Made by a program: the position numbers and the translations under genes. DNA of 54,417 nucleotides from Pullulanibacillus pueri (GTDB taxonomy: Bacteria > Bacillota > Bacilli > Bacillales > Sporolactobacillaceae), in assembly GCF_014639255.1 (NCBI RefSeq), contig NZ_BMFV01000032.1, positions 1 to 54,417 of the forward strand, given 5' to 3'. Below are positions 54,082-54,417 of the stretch, piece by piece (position 1 is the first letter of the stretch; each line of letters opens with the position of its first letter). The notes beneath the pieces are model-generated. The model made no database searches. It was not told the DNA's origin and was given only the letters and a program-made list of their open reading frames with translations.

Positions 54082-54118
54082 AATGTTATAACAATATTAC
54101 TATGTTAATGTTTAGCAA

Positions 54119-54144
54119 AACAGGACCGGATTATCCTGTTATTT
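54119..54144 (+). other. leader hairpin upstream of GH38 gene
   Basis: AACAGGA (54119-54125) pairs with TCCTGTT (54134-54140), followed by ATTTT. It sits between the predicted promoter and the gene, so it could act as a weak attenuator. Confidence 0.35.
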
Positions 54145-54240
54145 TAAAAGGGTGGTGACTTGTTAGTTAGTAGAGTTTTTAATTTAACCTTTAAAGACCC
54201 TAGAGGAGAAAATATAAGGATATTAGAAAGGACGTAGGGA

Positions 54241-54417
54241 ATGCAGAGGCCAAAAAAGAAGTGGAAAATTCATGTTATTCATCATTCACACACAGATATT
54301 GGTTATACAGAAAGACAGGAAAGAATTGAACAGTTTCATGTTGATTATATAAGGCAAGCTATTGAAATTAGTAATAAATCTCGTTCGGGTGTGCGACCGG
54401 AATGGGAAGGTTTCAAG
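54241..54417 (+). CDS. GH38 alpha-mannosidase-like protein, N-terminal part
   Basis: The first 59 residues of a gene running off the window. KWKIHVIHHSHTDIGYTERQ is the N-terminal zinc-site motif (H-x-D) of glycoside hydrolase family 38 alpha-mannosidases, followed by EQFHVDYIRQAIE. ATG 54241 follows AGAAAGGACGTAGGG. There is no signal peptide. Together with the GH130 remnant at the other end of the window this hints at mannan or N-glycan use. The rest of the protein is not visible. Confidence 0.75.
   Translation, partial: MQRPKKKWKIHVIHHSHTDIGYTERQERIEQFHVDYIRQAIEISNKSRSGVRPEWEGFK

Larger units (their letters stand above)
53546..54240. other. non-coding stretch between SEC-C and GH38 genes
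   Basis: No gene is supported; an open frame on the minus strand (53721-53936) lacks any family signal. A promoter-like pair and a hairpin in the last 190 bases belong to the GH38 gene. Confidence 0.4.

Overview
The window looks like chromosome from a low-to-moderate GC, endospore-forming Bacillota (Bacillales-like). It carries a gamma-type small acid-soluble spore protein, CotF-type coat proteins, a Spo0A-type DNA-binding protein, a SinI-like peptide, strong AGGAGG ribosome binding sites with frequent TTG/GTG starts, and YesM/YesN and YesS-type sugar regulators. No rRNA, tRNA, CRISPR array or intact transposase was seen. Gene content is dominated by glycan scavenging.

Layout. (1) 1-3258: a decayed margin. 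A LacI-family regulator and a GH130 mannoside phosphorylase have both lost their N-termini at one junction near 880-900. A small gene follows, paired with a retropepsin-like gene broken by a TAG codon. (2) 3259-11388: an amino-sugar operon with a ROK regulator, sodium/solute symporter, AGE-type epimerase, ceramidase-like hydrolase, NagB-like deaminase, NagA deacetylase and UPF0309 SIS protein. A 12-bp-arm inverted repeat sits just before the symporter. (3) 11711-14639: a MocR regulator behind a 40-bp near-perfect palindrome, then an MFS exporter. (4) 15376-19406: sporulation genes, namely a SinI-like peptide, a receiver-less Spo0A C-domain protein, two coat proteins, a gamma-SASP and a manganese catalase. 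(5) 20118-24293: a GDSL hydrolase, then a sulfatase with a sugar-porter MFS. (6) 25653-39563: a YesS-type membrane AraC regulator, a cre-like site, an LplB/LplC/LplA-type ABC importer, a DUF5703 protein, two GH95 enzymes and a possible glycosidase remnant. (7) 39749-41245, minus strand: an XRE regulator and a class A beta-lactamase. (8) 41476-49789: YesN/YesM divergent from a second sugar ABC importer and a GH36-like alpha-galactosidase. (9) 50280-54417: two decayed small ORFs, pyroglutamyl peptidase, a MaoC hydratase, a SEC-C protein and the start of a GH38 alpha-mannosidase.

How it fits together. The GH95, DUF5703, GH36-like and sulfatase proteins all lack signal peptides. The likely scheme is that oligosaccharides carrying terminal alpha-fucose, alpha-galactose or sulfate are imported and then trimmed in the cytoplasm. 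Neither ABC cluster encodes its ATPase, so a shared MsmX-type ATPase elsewhere is expected. The amino-sugar operon has no recognisable sugar kinase.

Decay and repeats recur. There is one fusion-type deletion, two or more nonsense-interrupted small genes, a dispersed GGGACAGG-type repeat at four gene ends, a roughly 90-bp duplicated segment, and several strong hairpins, the most striking at 24542-24692 and 49943-49987. All functional statements are inferred by reading the translated sequence; no database search was run.
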